DNA of 64,000 bases, from positions 124,001 through 188,000 of the forward strand of contig NZ_JBBODF010000001.1 of assembly GCF_038002825.1 (NCBI RefSeq), read 5' to 3'. The stretch is from Paenibacillus sp. FSL H8-0048. Lineage in GTDB: Bacteria > Bacillota > Bacilli > Paenibacillales > Paenibacillaceae. Position 1 is the first letter of the stretch, and each line of letters begins with the position of its first letter. A program made the position numbers and the translations under genes. Positions 62,771 through 64,000 of this stretch are shown piece by piece. Below the pieces are notes generated by a model. The model saw only the letters and a list, made by a program, of their open reading frames with translations, did not search any database and was not told the origin of the DNA.

Positions 62771-64000
62771 ATGGACATGAACCAATACTTATCCATGTTT
62801 ATTGATGAGTCAAATGATCATCTGCAGTCTTTGAACGAGAGCATGATGGGGCTGGAAGCGAATCCGGAGGATCTGAGTATTGTTCAGGTGATTTTCCGCT
62901 CCGCCCATACCTTGAAAGGTATGGCGGCTACAATGGGTTTTGAAGATTTGGCTTCGCTTACGCACCAAATGGAGAATGTGCTCGATCTGGTGCGCAATAA
63001 CAAACTGCGGATGCAAGACTTCATTTTTGATACCCTGTTCAAAAGTATTGACGCTCTGGAATCCATGGTGGAGGATATTACCGGCGGTGGAGCGGGCAAG
63101 GCCGATGTAACAGCCATTGTCTCATCACTGCAGGCCATCGTACGCGGAGAGGTTCCCTCTGCCGGCAATGCCTCTGCTGAAGTCACTGCTGCTGCATCCG
63201 GCAATGCCAGCGCGGCCCAGGTGTTCCTGGATGAATTCCAGTACTCTGTGCTGGAGCAATCCCTTCAGGAAGGCCATCAGGTGCTCTATGTAGATGTGGC
63301 GATCCGGAAGGACTGTCAGCTCAAAGCCGTACGTGCCTACATGGTCTTCGACCTTCTGGAGCGTTCAGGAGAAGTCGTGAAATCCTTCCCTTCGGTTCAG
63401 GACATAGAGCAGGAGAAATTCGATTACGGATTCTCCCTCTACTACATAACCCAAAAGGATGCAAGTGAAATTCAGAAGATGATTCTGAATCTGTCGGAGA
63501 TTGAAGCGGTCACCGCTGTGGCGCTTGATCAGGAGTCACTTCGCCAGATGGGACAAGACACTGCAGCAGCTACAGCCGAAGCGCCTGCCCCTGCTCCGGT
63601 GCAGGAGGCTGCTCCGGCAGCTGCGGGTAATGCTTCCCCTGCGGCTTCTCTGCATCCCAAGGAAGAGAACGGCAAAGCTGCCCCGGCCCGGGCTGGAGGA
63701 GCACCGTCGCCTTCCCGGACCATCCGTGTTGATATTGAGCGGCTGGATGTGCTGATGAATCTGTTTAGCGAGCTGCTGATTGACCGTGTCCGGCTGGAGC
63801 AGCTGGCCTCAGAGGTGCAGAACGGCGATCTTACCGAAACGGTCGAGCATATGGGCCGGGTGAGCGGAGATTTGCAAAATATAGTCATGAAGCTCCGCAT
63901 GGTTCCGGTGGATACCGTATTTAACCGGTTCCCGCGGATGATCCGTGATCTGGCGAAATCGCTGGACAAGAAGGTGGATTTAATCATCACCGGAGCCGAT
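62771..64000 (+). CDS. cheA: Chemotaxis histidine kinase CheA (3' partial)
   Basis: The frame is open to the right edge (410 codons visible). P1 domain with phosphorylated His46 (FRSAHTLKGMAATMGF), a P2-like region, an Ala/Pro-rich linker (about 260-315), then the start of the dimerisation domain (TIRVDIERLDVLMNLFSELLIDRVRLEQ) and the first kinase residues. AGGGGAGG lies 9 bases before the ATG. Lies after cheB as in B. subtilis. Confidence 0.97.
   Translation, partial: MDMNQYLSMFIDESNDHLQSLNESMMGLEANPEDLSIVQVIFRSAHTLKGMAATMGFEDLASLTHQMENVLDLVRNNKLRMQDFIFDTLFKSIDALESMVEDITGGGAGKADVTAIVSSLQAIVRGEVPSAGNASAEVTAAASGNASAAQVFLDEFQYSVLEQSLQEGHQVLYVDVAIRKDCQLKAVRAYMVFDLLERSGEVVKSFPSVQDIEQEKFDYGFSLYYITQKDASEIQKMILNLSEIEAVTAVALDQESLRQMGQDTAAATAEAPAPAPVQEAAPAAAGNASPAASLHPKEENGKAAPARAGGAPSPSRTIRVDIERLDVLMNLFSELLIDRVRLEQLASEVQNGDLTETVEHMGRVSGDLQNIVMKLRMVPVDTVFNRFPRMIRDLAKSLDKKVDLIITGAD

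Overview
The window reads as chromosomal DNA from a motile, endospore-forming Gram-positive rod of the Bacillales, most likely Paenibacillus. Three things point there. The gene order ylxM-ffh-rpsP-khpA-rimM-trmD ... rplS-lepB-rbgA-rnhB-ylqG-ylqH-yraN ... sucCD-dprA-topA-trmFO-hslVU-flgB... is the Bacillus subtilis order with changes. The GC content is moderately high, with AGGAGG-type ribosome sites and frequent TTG/GTG starts. The left end carries a YesN/Lpl-type oligosaccharide uptake cluster with a pectin methylesterase, typical of plant-associated Paenibacillus. Assignments rest on reading motifs and synteny; no database search was run.

Layout. (1) 1-6560: an AraC-type membrane regulator (5' end cut off), two divergent LplB/LplC-like sugar permeases, their lipoprotein binding protein and a leaderless pectin methylesterase. 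The divergent promoter region has a perfect 14-bp CcpA (cre) consensus match and two mirror-image 15-bp promoter elements. (2) 6650-10647: small envelope proteins, beta-carbonic anhydrase, an M32 carboxypeptidase and a hemolysin III-type membrane protein. (3) 10736-14574: SRP and translation operon. (4) 14575-18571: about 4 kb of small and non-coding elements between trmD and rplS, which are adjacent in B. subtilis. It holds a 39-codon gene, a compact structured RNA candidate with its own terminator, tRNA-Pro(GGG), a TxpA/BsrG-type type I toxin-antitoxin module, small membrane proteins and a DUF4097 lipoprotein. (5) 18594-26212: rplS, lepB, rbgA, rnhB, then a FliK-like protein with a large tandem-repeat insert coupled to a stand-alone FlhB C-terminal-like protein, yraN, a zinc-ribbon protein and a phosphoesterase. 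(6) 26421-38782: comM-like ATPase, ohrA/ohrR, sucCD, dprA, topA, trmFO, hslVU. codV and codY, found at this junction in B. subtilis, are missing. (7) 39159-64000: the large fla/che operon from flgB to cheA, which runs off the right edge.

How the genes work together. Region 1 is a carbon-source module: extracellular binding protein plus permeases import an oligosaccharide, probably a pectin fragment, which the cytoplasmic esterase could demethylate. Regions 3 and 5 are ribosome, tRNA-modification and secretion housekeeping. Region 7 encodes, in assembly order, the proximal rod, MS ring, switch, export ATPase, hook cap, hook and hook-length control, the second switch half, the export gate, the polar-type GTPase/ATPase pair FlhF/FlhG, and chemotaxis signalling. 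The least explained parts are the insertion between trmD and rplS (14.6-16.3 kb) and the repeat-bearing YlqG-like gene.
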